7,471 nt of DNA from Sulfidibacterium sp964473395 (GTDB lineage: Bacteria; Bacteroidota; Bacteroidia; Bacteroidales; F082): NCBI GenBank assembly GCA_964473395.1, contig CAYYOW010000100.1:1-7471 (forward strand), in the 5' to 3' direction. Positions 6,400 to 7,471 of the stretch are shown here, piece by piece. A model generated the notes under the pieces. The model was given only the letters and a program-made list of their open reading frames with translations, made no database searches and was not told the origin of the DNA. Position 1 is the first letter of the stretch; each line of letters begins with the position of its first letter. The translations under genes were made by a program, and so were the position numbers.

Positions 6400-7471
6400 T
6401 CAGAAAGTTTCATTTTCCTTTTTGTTAATCAGCTTCAGCGCATCTTCATCCGTCCCGAGCATAGCAGCGAGAGGCCGGGTACTTTCGTTGTATTCCAGAA
6501 TGATTTTCAGTGTCATGGTCAAGGGAACCGAAAGAAACATACCCACGAGGCCGAGTACATAACCCCACACAATCAATGAGAGAAAGACCACCAGCGTCGA
6601 AAGGCCCATCCCTTTTCCCATCACACGGGGTTCCACAAGGTATCCCACAAACAGATTAACAGCGGCAAAAGCTATCATAGCCCAAATGGCAGGAATAAAC
6701 CCCAACTGAATCCAGGCAAAAAGCACGGCTGGTATGGCAGCAATAATGGAGCCGATATTGGGAATGTAGTTAAGCATAAAAGCGATTAACCCCCACAGCA
6801 CAGCATATTCCACTCCAATAATCCAGAGAAAAAAAGTAATTAATACACCCGTCAACAGACTCACAAAAGTTTTGATAACGAGATAATGCCGGACGCTTTT
6901 CTCAATTCTGGAAAGGTTCATCATGGTTCTGCCAGAGGATGTTGCTCCGAAAACTTTGGCCTTTAAGGCGATGCTGTTCATTTCAAGCAAAATAAAAAGA
7001 ACAATGAAAAAAATTAAAGCGGTGTTACTCATCACGTTTCCAAGCTGCCCCAGTGTGGAAGCAGTAAAATCGAGAACCTTGGCAGGGTCGAACATCCTTG
7101 TCAGCCGGTCGGTAGAGAGATTAATGCCAAAGTGATTAAACTCCTGATTTATTGATAGAAGAATACCATTCAGACGATTTTCATATTTCCCAAGATGGGC
7201 GGTAAAGCTACTGACAGAGCTTCCGATAATGCCACTTAAACCGGAAATAATCAACAGAATACCAAGTAAGACAATAACAACGGAAAGGACATGCGGCACC
7301 TTTTTCTTGTCTAACCAATAAACAGGATGAACACCGATAATACTTACAAAAAGAGCAAGGAGCATAAGTGTGATAAACGATTCTGCCATCATCATTCCGG
7401 CAATGATGATGATAGAGGCAGCGGAAAATGTGGCCACACGGTAAATCCGGTCGTTAATAAAAATATGTTTC
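6400..7471 (-). CDS. AI-2E family transporter (TqsA-like), 5' end cut by the window edge
   Basis: This is an integral inner-membrane protein of the AI-2E (UPF0118/PerM/TqsA) family. A GTG at 7435-7437 could serve as a start, but the frame stays open to 7471 and reads KHIFINDRIYR before it, which resembles the usual N-terminus, so the true start lies outside; 356 codons are visible. Counting from the edge, hydrophobic segments lie at about 17-45, 61-82, 150-163, 200-218, 222-256, 258-280 and 289-320. A soluble stretch at about 85-145 (INLSTDRLTRMFDPAKVLDF) and the blocks FMLNYIPNIGSIIAAIPAV and VEPRVMGKGMGLSTLVVF resemble E. coli TqsA more than PerM. TqsA is reported to export the quorum signal AI-2, while other family members act as Na+(Li+)/H+ antiporters, so the substrate is open. 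It precedes glnS on the same strand, with an 89-base gap holding a hairpin and a promoter. Confidence 0.92.
   Translation of the reverse strand, partial: KHIFINDRIYRVATFSAASIIIIAGMMMAESFITLMLLALFVSIIGVHPVYWLDKKKVPHVLSVVIVLLGILLIISGLSGIIGSSVSSFTAHLGKYENRLNGILLSINQEFNHFGINLSTDRLTRMFDPAKVLDFTASTLGQLGNVMSNTALIFFIVLFILLEMNSIALKAKVFGATSSGRTMMNLSRIEKSVRHYLVIKTFVSLLTGVLITFFLWIIGVEYAVLWGLIAFMLNYIPNIGSIIAAIPAVLFAWIQLGFIPAIWAMIAFAAVNLFVGYLVEPRVMGKGMGLSTLVVFLSLIVWGYVLGLVGMFLSVPLTMTLKIILEYNESTRPLAAMLGTDEDALKLINKKENETF

Noticed and set aside
1..7471. A new defence or other multi-gene system
   Set aside because: The only defence-like signal is the broken DUF1016 fragment at the left edge. The six other genes are standard families with complete motifs.

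Overview
The window looks like a chromosomal segment of a Bacteroidota bacterium, probably of the order Bacteroidales. The basis is the gene content (a membrane-anchored M23 peptidase, dxr and rseP in one tight run), two exact matches to the Bacteroidetes -7 promoter box TAnnTTTG, AT-rich leaders without a clear Shine-Dalgarno sequence, and the style of the proteins. No species can be named from the sequence alone. It contains six real protein genes, one of them cut by the window edge, plus a decayed stretch at the left end.

Left end (1 to about 530, minus strand): gene wreckage, visibly more AT-rich than the rest. It holds the N-terminal core-binding region of a tyrosine recombinase, broken by frameshifts and without a catalytic domain or usable start codon. 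This runs directly into the N-terminal part of a DUF1016/YhcG-type PDDEXK nuclease gene that is itself interrupted and leaves the window. From 530 to 681 there is a perfect 20-bp palindrome and then a Bacteroidetes-type promoter.

Centre (682 to 4557, plus strand): a compact four-gene run with gaps of 19, 7 and 4 bases. The genes encode an M23/LytM envelope peptidase, Dxr (first committed step of the MEP isoprenoid pathway), RseP (site-2 intramembrane protease) and a small HAD-family protein related to the catalytic part of P-type ATPases. Together they suggest envelope maintenance: isoprenoid precursors for the undecaprenyl carrier, peptidoglycan cutting, and membrane proteolysis. The HAD protein has no assigned role.

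Right end (7471 down to 4631, minus strand): a TqsA-like AI-2E family membrane transporter whose N-terminus lies beyond the window, followed by glnS, which has its own promoter. glnS converges on the HAD gene across a 73-base spacer with a heptamer tandem repeat and weak hairpins.

I found no CRISPR array, rRNA or tRNA gene, complete mobile element, or new multi-gene system. Most of the window is ordinary core genome. The parts that most deserve a second look are the decayed recombinase/nuclease junction and the HAD protein.
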